Assembly (NCBI GenBank): GCA_900770585.1
Contig: CAAGKW010000182.1
Span: 1-7,694 of the forward strand
Origin: an uncultured Alistipes sp.
GTDB lineage: Bacteria; Bacteroidota; Bacteroidia; Bacteroidales; Rikenellaceae
Length of the DNA stretch: 7,694 nt
Direction of reading: 5' to 3'
Positions 1-5,975 of this stretch are shown piece by piece. Position numbers and translations under genes: made by a program. The first letter of the stretch is position 1. Every line of letters starts with the position of its first letter. The notes below the pieces were generated by a model, which made no database searches, was not told the origin of the DNA, and worked only from the letters and a program-made list of their open reading frames with translations.

Positions 1-1932
1 ACCGACTTGGGTAAGGTTACGGGCGCAAACGTGTCGATCAAGATCGACGACGAATTTATGCGTTGCGCACTCAGCGGCACCCCCTATCGCCAGCAATTCC
101 CGATCAACGCCGAAGAGCCTCTCTACAAAAAGGACATAGATGCAAAGGCTCTGTGGGACAAGATTATCCACAATGCGTGGAAGTCGGCTGAGCCGGGCGT
201 TCTGTTCTGGGATACAGTTATCCGCGAGAGCGTGCCCGACTGCTACGCCGACGAGGGCTTCGTGACGGTTTCGACCAACCCCTGCGGCGAGATTCCTCTG
301 TGCCCCTACGATAGCTGCCGACTGCTGGCTATCAACCTTTACAGCTACGTGAAGAATCCCTTCACTCCCGAGGCTGAGTTCGATTTCGATCTGTTCAAGG
401 AGCACGTGAACAAGGCAATGCGTATGATGGACGACATCATCGACTTGGAGTTGGAGAAGGTCGAGGCTATCATCTCGAAGATCGCAAGCGACCCCGAGGA
501 CGAGGACGTACGTCGCGTAGAGCTCGACTTGTGGAAGAAGATCCGCGAGAAGGCATTGAAGGGCCGTCGTACCGGTCTGGGTATCACCGCCGAGGGCGAT
601 ATGTTGGCTGCGTTGGGCCTGACCTACGGTACGCAGGAGGCTATCGACTTCGCAGTGAATGTTCAGCGTACGCTGGCAACTTCGGCTTATCGTGCTTCGG
701 TCATTATGGCTTCGGAGCGCGGCAAGTTCCCGATGTATGACTCGGAGAAGGAGGCAGGCAACCCAATGATCGAGCGTATCAAAGAGGCTGATCCTGAGCT
801 CTATGAGTTGATGGTTAAGCACGGTCGCCGTAACGTTGCGATGTTGACCATCGCTCCTACGGGTACCACCTCGCTGATGTCGCAGACCACCTCGGGTATC
901 GAGCCCGTATTCCGCCCCGTATACAAGCGTCGCCGCAAGGTGAACCCCAACGATAAGGACGTTAAGATTTCGTACGTTGACGAGAGCGGTGACTCGTTCG
1001 AGGAGTACAACGTATTCCACCATAAGTTCCTCACCTGGTTGGAGGTGAATGGCTACAAAACCGACGACTTGAACTCTATTTCGGACGAAGAGCTCGATAA
1101 GTTGGTTGCAGCATCGCCCTACAACAAGGCTACGGCAAACGACATCGACTGGGTTGCAAAGGTGCAGATGCAGGGCGCTATCCAGAAGTGGGTTGACCAC
1201 TCGATCTCGGTAACAGTAAACCTGCCCAACAGCGTAACCGAGGCATTGGTTGCCGACGTTTACAAGACCGCTTGGGAGTGTGGCTGTAAGGGCGTTACGG
1301 TCTATCGTGACGGCTCGCGCTCGGGTGTGCTGATCGAGAAAAAGAAGAAGGGTAAGGACGAGGAGTGCAAGTGCCAGGAGGAGCACAAGCAGCTGATCCG
1401 CCGCCCGCAATCGCTCGAAGCTGAGGTGGTACGTTTCAAGAACGGCTCGGAGGATTGGATCGCATTCGTCGGCCTGGTAAATGGCCGTCCCTACGAAATC
1501 TTCACCGGTAAGATCGAGGAGGACGCAATGTATATCCCCCGCAAGGTTAAGAAGGGCAACATCATCAAAGTCAAGGACAAGGATGGCGAATCGCGCTACG
1601 ACTTCCAGTATGAGGACCGCTATGGTTACACCAACACCATCGGTGGTATCTCGCGTCTGTTCGACGAGGAGTTCTGGAACTATGCTCGACTGATCTCGGG
1701 TGTCTTGCGCCACGGTATGCCCATCATCGACGTTGTGGCACTGATCGAGTCGCTCCATCTTGACAGCGAAACCATCAACACGTGGAAGAACGGCGTTGAG
1801 CGCGCATTGAAGAAGTACATTTCGAACGGTACCAAGGCAAAGCAGGCTTGCCCGAACTGCGGTGAGGACTCGCTGGTTTACCAGAATGGCTGCCCCGTAT
1901 GTATGTCTTGCGGCTACTCAAAGTGCGGTTAA
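1..1932 (+). CDS. nrdJ: Adenosylcobalamin-dependent (class II) ribonucleotide reductase, 5'-truncated by the window edge
   Basis: This cytosolic enzyme reduces ribonucleotides to deoxyribonucleotides for DNA synthesis, using adenosylcobalamin to generate a thiyl radical (family knowledge). The frame is open from base 1, so the true start lies outside; 643 residues are present and I estimate about 200 N-terminal residues are missing. The first residues read TDLGKVTGANVSIK, a family-typical segment. The catalytic loop NPCGE has its radical cysteine at 283-285 and the glutamate at 289-291. A second cysteine 11 residues on (316-318) matches the redox partner in class II enzymes. The APTGTTS phosphate-binding loop is at 853-873. 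A lysine-rich linker with CxC (about 1340-1400) leads to a C-terminal domain (about 1420-1800). The tail is a cysteine-rich ribbon with six cysteines (1849, 1858, 1891, 1900, 1909, 1924), the expected site for disulfide relay. The class is clear; diphosphate versus triphosphate preference cannot be read. A terminator follows 27 bp after the stop. Confidence 0.93.
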   Translation, partial: TDLGKVTGANVSIKIDDEFMRCALSGTPYRQQFPINAEEPLYKKDIDAKALWDKIIHNAWKSAEPGVLFWDTVIRESVPDCYADEGFVTVSTNPCGEIPLCPYDSCRLLAINLYSYVKNPFTPEAEFDFDLFKEHVNKAMRMMDDIIDLELEKVEAIISKIASDPEDEDVRRVELDLWKKIREKALKGRRTGLGITAEGDMLAALGLTYGTQEAIDFAVNVQRTLATSAYRASVIMASERGKFPMYDSEKEAGNPMIERIKEADPELYELMVKHGRRNVAMLTIAPTGTTSLMSQTTSGIEPVFRPVYKRRRKVNPNDKDVKISYVDESGDSFEEYNVFHHKFLTWLEVNGYKTDDLNSISDEELDKLVAASPYNKATANDIDWVAKVQMQGAIQKWVDHSISVTVNLPNSVTEALVADVYKTAWECGCKGVTVYRDGSRSGVLIEKKKKGKDEECKCQEEHKQLIRRPQSLEAEVVRFKNGSEDWIAFVGLVNGRPYEIFTGKIEEDAMYIPRKVKKGNIIKVKDKDGESRYDFQYEDRYGYTNTIGGISRLFDEEFWNYARLISGVLRHGMPIIDVVALIESLHLDSETINTWKNGVERALKKYISNGTKAKQACPNCGEDSLVYQNGCPVCMSCGYSKCG

Positions 1933-1959
1933 TCCCCGTTAACATCACCATAATTTCCG

Positions 1960-1996
1960 AAATCGGCTTGAGACTAACGTTTCAAGCCGATTTTTT
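1960..1996 (+). terminator. Rho-independent terminator of nrdJ
   Basis: A perfect 12-bp stem (AAATCGGCTTGA at 1960-1971 with TCAAGCCGATTT at 1982-1993) encloses a 10-nt loop. The stem runs into a T tract that reaches 1996. It separates nrdJ from the ompA promoter, so ompA is probably transcribed independently. Confidence 0.9.
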
Positions 1997-2027
1997 AATG
2001 AAAAAACATAAAATAAAAAGGACAAAA

Positions 2028-2061
2028 TTTGTTCGTTTCTCGTTTTTTTTATATAAATTTG
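2028..2061 (+). promoter_or_regulatory. Bacteroidetes-type promoter of ompA
   Basis: The -7 element TAAATTTG at 2054-2061 matches the TAnnTTTG consensus exactly and is followed by CAC, as in the HU promoter of this window. A TTTG at 2028-2031 can serve as the -33 box, with a 22-bp spacer that is slightly long. Placing the last G at -7 puts the start of transcription near 2068, which gives a leader of about 111 nt. The -7 element lies inside an inverted repeat that is listed separately. Confidence 0.75.
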
Positions 2062-2078
2062 CACCGTGCATTTATATA
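2050..2078. promoter_or_regulatory. Imperfect 29-bp dyad over the ompA promoter, candidate operator
   Basis: The left arm TATATAAAT (2050-2058), two unpaired T, then GCAC (2061-2064), faces GTGC (2066-2069) and ATTTATATA (2070-2078) around a single central C at 2065. The two arms pair at 13 positions, interrupted only by the TT. The dyad spans roughly -18 to +11 relative to the predicted start of transcription and covers the -7 element. A dimeric regulator bound here would block polymerase; that role is inference. The AT-rich outer arms could in part be chance. Confidence 0.45.
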
Positions 2079-2088
2079 CGACACTTGC

Positions 2089-2121
2089 AACCACCGTTAC
2101 ATACGGTTAGGGAAGTTGGTT
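2089..2121 (+). promoter_or_regulatory. Potential stem-loop in the ompA 5' leader
   Basis: An inner hairpin ACCGT (2093-2097), loop TACAT, ACGGT (2103-2107) can sit within an outer pairing of AACC (2089-2092) with GGTT (2118-2121). The rest of the leader, from about 2125 to the start codon, is purine-rich and then A/T-rich and should be unstructured. Such an arrangement can stabilise an abundant porin-like mRNA or be a target for RNA regulation. Both roles are inference, and the stem is short. Confidence 0.3.
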
Positions 2122-2178
2122 AGGATGCGCCAATAAAAGAGGAGAGAAAACTTATAAAATTTTAACAATCAAACATTT

Positions 2179-3378
2179 ATGAAAAAAGTATTATTCACTA
2201 TCGCATTGATGGTAACGGCTCTGAGTGCGTTCGCTCAGCAGCAGGAGGTTGAGCCGAAGCCCAGTCACGCGAACTTCGTTACCAACAAGTTCTGGGACAA
2301 TTGGGAGATCGGTGCAGGTGCAGGTGTGCAGACTTGGTTCTTCGGTGACAATCAGGACGAAGGTAAGTTCGGCAAGCGTCTGTCGTATGAGGTAGACCTG
2401 CAGGCTACCAAGTGGATTACCCCCGTATTCGGTGCACGTTTGCAGGCTCAGGGTTTGCAGATGGAGTCGACTTGTGAGTATCTGAACGAGAAATTGAGCA
2501 GCATTTTGAATAGTGGTGAGTTCGGTTTCGGTCCTCAGGGCGATTGGAGCTACTACTTTATCCACGCTGACGCGTTGATCAACGTTCGCAACTGGATCGG
2601 TGGTTACAAGGAGATGCGCGTATGGCAGCCCATCGTATTCGGTGGTTTCGGTTACGCTCGTTCGCACATCAGCGGCGACGATCGCTACCTGAACGGTAAC
2701 CAGGAGTGGGCTTTCTCGTACGGTCTGTTGAACAAGTTCCGCGTATCGAAGGCAATTGACCTGACCCTCGAAGCAAAGAATATGCTGGTTCGTGAGTCGT
2801 TCGGTTTGCGTGGCGGTGACGAGCAGGCAACTTATGAGAAGTTCAATATGTACGGTAACTTGCTGTCGTTGACCGCAGGTATCACCTACCGCTTCAACCG
2901 TCGTGGTTTTGCTCGTCCGGAGGTTTGCCCCGAGCCCGACTACTCGGCTTACAACAAGCGCATCGAGAACTTGGAGAACGAGTTGGCTAACGCTCAGGCA
3001 ACTGCTGACGATCTGGCTAAGAAGCTCGCAGCTGCTGAGGCTCCCGTAATCTATCAGGGTAAGGAGATTCCTATCGAGATGATCATCTTCTTCGAGTGGG
3101 ACAAGCATAAGATCACTCAGCGTGCAAACTTGCAGTTGGATTACTTGGCTAAGATGATGAAGGAGTCGGAGGCTGAGTTCAACTTGGTAGGTTTCGCATC
3201 GGAAGAGGGTGTTGTTAAGCACAATATGGGTCTGAGCGAGCGCCGTGTTAAGGCTATCAAGCAGGCTCTGATCGAGCGTGGCGTTCCCGCTGAGAAACTC
3301 TTCGAGGATTGGAAGGGTGAGTCGATTCAGTTCCCCAACCTGCCTCCCAACCGTGCCGTTATCATCACTCAGAAGTAA
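2179..3378 (+). CDS. OmpA-family outer-membrane protein (beta-barrel plus peptidoglycan-associated domain)
   Basis: This 399-residue protein links the outer membrane to the cell wall. Residues 1-19 are a signal peptide (MKK start, hydrophobic core, AFA/Q cleavage after residue 19). Residues about 40-245 form a beta-barrel region with alternating aromatic and polar strands and a terminal strand ending in YRF. Residues about 255-288 form a heptad-like coiled-coil linker rich in E, L, A and K. Residues about 290-399 are an OmpA C-terminal domain with the motif NMGLSERR at 349-356. Aligned with the classical GHTDNTG...LSxxR motif, the arginine that binds diaminopimelate is kept (R356), but the aspartate is S341 in GFASEEG. 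The only in-register start is the ATG at 2179, directly before the signal peptide. No Shine-Dalgarno sequence is seen, as is normal in this phylum. The gene stands alone between its own promoter and terminator. OmpA-like is certain; the exact orthologue is not. Confidence 0.93.
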   Translation: MKKVLFTIALMVTALSAFAQQQEVEPKPSHANFVTNKFWDNWEIGAGAGVQTWFFGDNQDEGKFGKRLSYEVDLQATKWITPVFGARLQAQGLQMESTCEYLNEKLSSILNSGEFGFGPQGDWSYYFIHADALINVRNWIGGYKEMRVWQPIVFGGFGYARSHISGDDRYLNGNQEWAFSYGLLNKFRVSKAIDLTLEAKNMLVRESFGLRGGDEQATYEKFNMYGNLLSLTAGITYRFNRRGFARPEVCPEPDYSAYNKRIENLENELANAQATADDLAKKLAAAEAPVIYQGKEIPIEMIIFFEWDKHKITQRANLQLDYLAKMMKESEAEFNLVGFASEEGVVKHNMGLSERRVKAIKQALIERGVPAEKLFEDWKGESIQFPNLPPNRAVIITQK

Positions 3379-3402
3379 TTCGAGCGATAACCACAAATAT
3401 AG

Positions 3403-3433
3403 AAAAGTGCGTCCCCGATGGGCGCACTTTTTT
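3403..3433 (+). terminator. Rho-independent terminator of ompA
   Basis: AAAAGTGCGTCC (3403-3414) pairs with GGGCGCACTTTT (3420-3431) around a 5-nt loop, giving a 12-bp stem with one T-G wobble. A run of six T ends at 3433. It lies 24 bp after the ompA stop codon and ahead of the convergent porX gene. Confidence 0.9.
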
Positions 3434-3470
3434 GTTGGCGGAGGAGCGAGGGCAAAGGCATATATAAACA

Positions 3471-3496
3471 AAGGTGTGCCACGACTGACACACCTT
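3471..3496 (-). terminator. Probable terminator of porX
   Basis: AAGGTGTG (3471-3478) and CACACCTT (3489-3496) form an 8-bp perfect stem with a 10-nt loop. It is located 52 bp beyond the porX stop. Read on the minus strand, the stem is followed by TTGTTTATATAT, a broken U tract, so termination may be only partial. It could also act as a barrier to read-through from ompA. Confidence 0.55.
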
Positions 3497-3548
3497 CGAT
3501 ACCTATTTATAATATAACTCGCGAGATAGCAGTGCGCGAAAAGCACCC

Positions 3549-5099
3549 CTACTGTTTGGGTTTAAGGACGATATAGGGAACGATCATCTCCTCCATCGAG
3601 ATACCGCCGTGCTGGAACGTATTCTTGTAGTAGCGCACAAAGCGGTTGGCATCGTTGGGATAGACGAAGAAGTCGCTGTTATAGGCGAAGATATAGCTCG
3701 ACGTGAGCGAACCAGCGGGCAACTGAATCTCCTCGGGACGAGTGATGTCATAAACCTCGCGCGTATTGTAATTGAGGTTACGACCCGTCTTGTAACGCAG
3801 GTTCGACGAGGTTTCGCGGTCGCCGACCACCTTCACGGGGTTGGTTACGCGGATTGTGCCGTGATCCGAGGTGACGATCACCGTATGGCCGCGCTCGGCG
3901 AGCATTTTGAGGATCACAAACAGATCCGAATGTTCGAACCACGAACGGGTGAGCGAACGGAATGCCGCCTCGTCTTCGGTCAACTCGCGGATAATCTCGG
4001 TCTCGGTGCGGGCGTGCGAGAGGATGTCGAGGAAGTTGTAGACGATGACCGAGAAATCGGCATCATAGATACGCTGAATGTTGTCGATCAGCTTTCGACC
4101 CGCCTCGGGACGCACCAACTTATCGAACGTATAACGGTAGTTCTTGCCACTCGTACGCATCTGTCGTTGCAAAAACTCCTCCTCGTATTGATTCTTGCCG
4201 CCCTCCTCGTTGTCGTTGAGCCAGAGTTTGGGCATCAGTTTATCGATCGCCAGCGGCATCAAGCCCGCAAATATCGCATTTCGAGCATATTGCGTTGCCG
4301 TAGGCAGGATGGCGCAATAGAAATCATCGACCGCAACATCGAAAAACGGGTGCAACATCGAGTTGATCGAACGCCACTGATCATAACGGAAATTGTCGAT
4401 CAGGAGCAACGTCGTCTTCGAGTTATTGTCGACTATGGGGAAGATATTGCTGCGCATCAGCGTGTGCGACATCACGGGCGTCTGCTCGTCGCGGCGATTG
4501 ATCCACGAAGTGTAGTTGCGACGCACAAACTTGCAAAATTCGTTGTTTGCCTCACTCTTCTGGTACGAAAGCACCTCTTTGATACTCTTGTCCGTAGAGT
4601 CGGCAAGCTCGATCTCCCAGCTGACGATCTTCTTGTAGATGGCACACCACTCCTCGAACGAGCGAGCCGAGCCCACCTGCGCCGAAATGCGACCGAACTC
4701 AGCGCGATAATCGGCCGTAGTCTGCTCAGTCACAAGTTGTTGCTGATGGACATTCTTCTTGATCGACAGCAACACCTGATTGGGGTTGACGGGTTTGATC
4801 AGATAGTCGGCGATCTTCGATCCGACGGCCTTGTCCATAATATTCTCCTCCTCGCTCTTGGTGACCATAATCACAGGCGTGGTTGGGCGAATCTCCTTGA
4901 TGCGGGGCAGGGTGTTGAGGCCGGTAATGCCGGGCATCATCTCGTCGAGAATGATCAAATCGTAACTCTCGGCCGCAGCCATATCGATTGCGTCATATCC
5001 ATTATTGCAGGTATCGACCTCATAACCTTTGGCTTTGAGGAAGAGAATGTGAGGCTTCAACAGTTCGACCTCGTCATCAACCCATAGAATCTTTACCAT
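3549..5099 (-). CDS. porX: PorX-type response regulator with C-terminal PglZ (alkaline phosphatase-fold) domain
   Basis: PorX is the response regulator that, in Porphyromonas gingivalis, works with kinase PorY and sigma factor SigP to control type IX secretion genes. Its PglZ domain is a metal-dependent phosphodiesterase acting on oligonucleotides (literature knowledge). The 516-residue length fits the family. Receiver domain, residues 1-120: acidic pocket D8/D9, phospho-acceptor D52 in LIILDEMMPG, T80 and K102. Helical linker: about 120-220. PglZ domain: about 225-516, with metal-ligand candidates D235 and D240 (LLLIDNFRYDQW), T269 (LPTATQYARN), D358 and H362 (NFLDILSH), D412 and H413 (TSDHGT) and H497 (QHGGISMEEM). 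All expected catalytic positions are present, so it should be active. The ATG at 5097-5099 gives the canonical VKILWVDDE start. It is monocistronic, with its own promoter and no porY, sigP or T9SS structural gene in view. Family membership is very secure; the T9SS role in this organism is inferred. Confidence 0.93.
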   Translation of the reverse strand: MVKILWVDDEVELLKPHILFLKAKGYEVDTCNNGYDAIDMAAAESYDLIILDEMMPGITGLNTLPRIKEIRPTTPVIMVTKSEEENIMDKAVGSKIADYLIKPVNPNQVLLSIKKNVHQQQLVTEQTTADYRAEFGRISAQVGSARSFEEWCAIYKKIVSWEIELADSTDKSIKEVLSYQKSEANNEFCKFVRRNYTSWINRRDEQTPVMSHTLMRSNIFPIVDNNSKTTLLLIDNFRYDQWRSINSMLHPFFDVAVDDFYCAILPTATQYARNAIFAGLMPLAIDKLMPKLWLNDNEEGGKNQYEEEFLQRQMRTSGKNYRYTFDKLVRPEAGRKLIDNIQRIYDADFSVIVYNFLDILSHARTETEIIRELTEDEAAFRSLTRSWFEHSDLFVILKMLAERGHTVIVTSDHGTIRVTNPVKVVGDRETSSNLRYKTGRNLNYNTREVYDITRPEEIQLPAGSLTSSYIFAYNSDFFVYPNDANRFVRYYKNTFQHGGISMEEMIVPYIVLKPKQ

Positions 5100-5138
5100 A
5101 AACGTTTGGTGTTTTTAAGTGCGGTTGCCCGCTTAGCT

Positions 5139-5157
5139 GAGGCGTAAAAACGCCCTC
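5139..5157 (-). promoter_or_regulatory. Hairpin near the predicted 5' end of porX mRNA
   Basis: GGCGT (5141-5145) pairs with ACGCC (5150-5154) across AAAA, and the stem extends by two pairs past a bulged C to 5139 and 5157. With transcription predicted to start near 5162, the hairpin begins about five nucleotides into the mRNA. Stems at 5' ends commonly protect mRNA from RNase E-type decay; that role here is inferred. Confidence 0.4.
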
Positions 5158-5168
5158 GACAACCACTA

Positions 5169-5200
5169 CAAAGGTACTTATTATAGTTGTATAATGCAAA
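5169..5200 (-). promoter_or_regulatory. Bacteroidetes-type promoter of porX
   Basis: On the minus strand the -7 element reads TACCTTTG (plus-strand 5169-5176), an exact TAnnTTTG match. The -33 box TTTG (plus-strand 5197-5200) lies 20 bp upstream, the usual spacing. Transcription would start near 5162, leaving a leader of about 62 nt. Confidence 0.8.
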
Positions 5201-5221
5201 AGCAAGGCAATTTATTGTGTT

Positions 5222-5391
5222 GGCGGGTGATTTTGTAGCACGAAAGAACAAAAAATCACCAAACCACTGAACAACCCGCCGTAATTGCCTGATTTTCAGG
5301 CGTGGTAATACCTATTTAGCTGATTGACTGAGATTTGGGCTGATTTTTGCGGTACAAGGGTCGGCATTACTCGGTTGCGCAAGAATCGACC
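5222..5391. other. Gene-free intergenic segment with a cluster of inverted repeats
   Basis: No gene is visible between the porX promoter and the HU promoter. Three inverted repeats lie in a row. (1) GGTGATTTT at 5226-5234 pairs with AAAATCACC at 5252-5260, and the overlapping GGCGGGT at 5222-5228 pairs with ACCCGCC at 5274-5280; the two pairings compete for 5226-5228. (2) GCCTGA-TTT-TCAGGC at 5287-5301 is perfect. (3) GGTCG at 5359-5363 pairs with CGACC at 5387-5391. No TAnnTTTG promoter pointing into the segment was found, and no T tract follows the stems. It may be a small structured RNA, a regulator-binding region or a decayed repeat element; I cannot decide. Confidence 0.35.
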
Positions 5392-5426
5392 ACAATGCAA
5401 AAAAAATAAATAAAAAATCGTTTCTA

Positions 5427-5459
5427 TTTGGTTATTAATTAAATATTATCGTATATTTG
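5427..5459 (+). promoter_or_regulatory. Bacteroidetes-type promoter of the HU operon
   Basis: The -7 element TATATTTG (5452-5459) is an exact TAnnTTTG match, followed by CAC. The -33 box TTTG (5427-5430) lies 21 bp upstream. The predicted start of transcription is near 5466, giving a short A-rich leader of about 34 nt before the HU ATG. Closeness to consensus and a short A-rich leader fit an abundant nucleoid protein. Confidence 0.85.
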
Positions 5460-5499
5460 CACTCTCGAACGAACAATTAACTTAAAAAATATAACAACT

Positions 5500-5772
5500 A
5501 TGACAAAGGCTGATATCGTAAACGAAATTGCCAAGAGTACCGGTGTTGAGAAGGTTCAGGTACAGCAGATTGTAGAGGCTTTTATGGAGAGCGTAAAGGA
5601 CTCGTTGGCTGAGAACAACAACGTTTATCTGCGTGGTTTCGGTAGCTTCATCATCAAGAAGCGCGCTACCAAGGTGGCTCGTAACATCTCGAAGAATACT
5701 ACCATCACCATTCCCGAGCACAACATTCCCGCATTCAAGCCCGCTAAGAGCTTTGTTGCTAAGGTAAAATAA
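5500..5772 (+). CDS. HU-family DNA-binding protein
   Basis: HU dimers bend and compact DNA in the nucleoid. The 90-residue length equals that of E. coli HU. Residues 1-45 form the helical dimerisation region starting MTKADIVNEIAK. The turn GFGSF is at 46-50, the two-stranded DNA-binding arm is at about 51-76, and FKPAK at 79-83 returns to the body. In classical HU the arm tip is RNP with intercalating Pro63; here R61 and N62 are kept but position 63 is Ile (RNIS). From memory, many Bacteroidales HU proteins share this RNIS tip, so it is a family trait rather than damage. The ATG at 5500 is fixed by the canonical N terminus. The gene leads a short operon with the 30-residue basic protein 41 bp downstream. 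No hairpin separates them. Confidence 0.95.
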   Translation: MTKADIVNEIAKSTGVEKVQVQQIVEAFMESVKDSLAENNNVYLRGFGSFIIKKRATKVARNISKNTTITIPEHNIPAFKPAKSFVAKVK

Positions 5773-5813
5773 TTTAGGCAATTTTTTTAACTCACTCTTA
5801 AAATTACACAATT

Positions 5814-5906
5814 ATGCCAAGCGGTAAGAAAAGAAAAGGGCATAAGATGGCTACCCACAAGCGTAAGAAGCGTCTGCGCAAGAATCGTCACAAGAAGAAG
5901 AAGTAG
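5814..5906 (+). CDS. 30-residue highly basic protein, bS22/mS38-like (AURKAIP1/COX24 domain)
   Basis: The 30-codon frame encodes 15 lysines and arginines in its last 26 residues. The pattern KKRKGHKMATHKRKKRLRK followed by NRH and four K fits the KRRxKMxKHKxKKxxKxxR signature of the COX24_C/AURKAIP1 family. That family includes mitochondrial ribosomal protein mS38 and mycobacterial bS22, which insert into small-subunit rRNA near the decoding region (family knowledge). Short proteins of this type are annotated as AURKAIP1/COX24 domain proteins in Bacteroidota, from memory. Translation probably couples to the HU mRNA: 41 bp separate the genes, with no terminator between them, and a terminator follows 27 bp after the stop. 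Codons are Lys AAG and Arg CGT/CGC, like the neighbours, which supports real coding. Ribosome association is inferred; low complexity makes homology hard to prove by eye. Confidence 0.82.
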   Translation: MPSGKKRKGHKMATHKRKKRLRKNRHKKKK

Positions 5907-5933
5907 GTAGCTCTCGTATGCGTGAGCACGATA

Positions 5934-5975
5934 AATAAAGCTAAAAGCCGCTACTGCGGTTTTTGGCTTTATTTG
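5934..5975 (+). terminator. Terminator after the HU operon
   Basis: AATAAAGCTAAAAGCCGC (5934-5951) pairs with GCGGTTTTTGGCTTTATT (5956-5973) around the 4-nt loop TACT. This gives an 18-bp stem with two G-T wobbles. The A/T-rich base of the stem can supply termination signals on both strands, although the T run after it is short (TTTG). It separates the HU operon from the ribonuclease gene. Confidence 0.8.

Noticed and set aside
1340..1400. Lysine-rich linker with CxC in NrdJ as a possible insertion
   Set aside because: It is in frame, has the same codon use as the rest of the gene, and sits at a domain boundary where class II reductases vary in length.
3518..3525. CTCGCGAG palindrome between ompA and porX
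   Set aside because: An isolated 8-bp palindrome is expected by chance and has no supporting context.
2191..3546. 451-codon minus-strand frame over ompA
   Set aside because: It is in codon register with ompA and arises from the absence of TTA, CTA and TCA. It has no recognisable domain and crosses the ompA terminator, while the plus strand encodes a complete OmpA protein with a signal peptide.
3609..5087. 492-codon plus-strand frame over porX
   Set aside because: It is an in-register antisense shadow of a gene with all family motifs intact. The encoded protein is rich in R, H, D and V without any motif.
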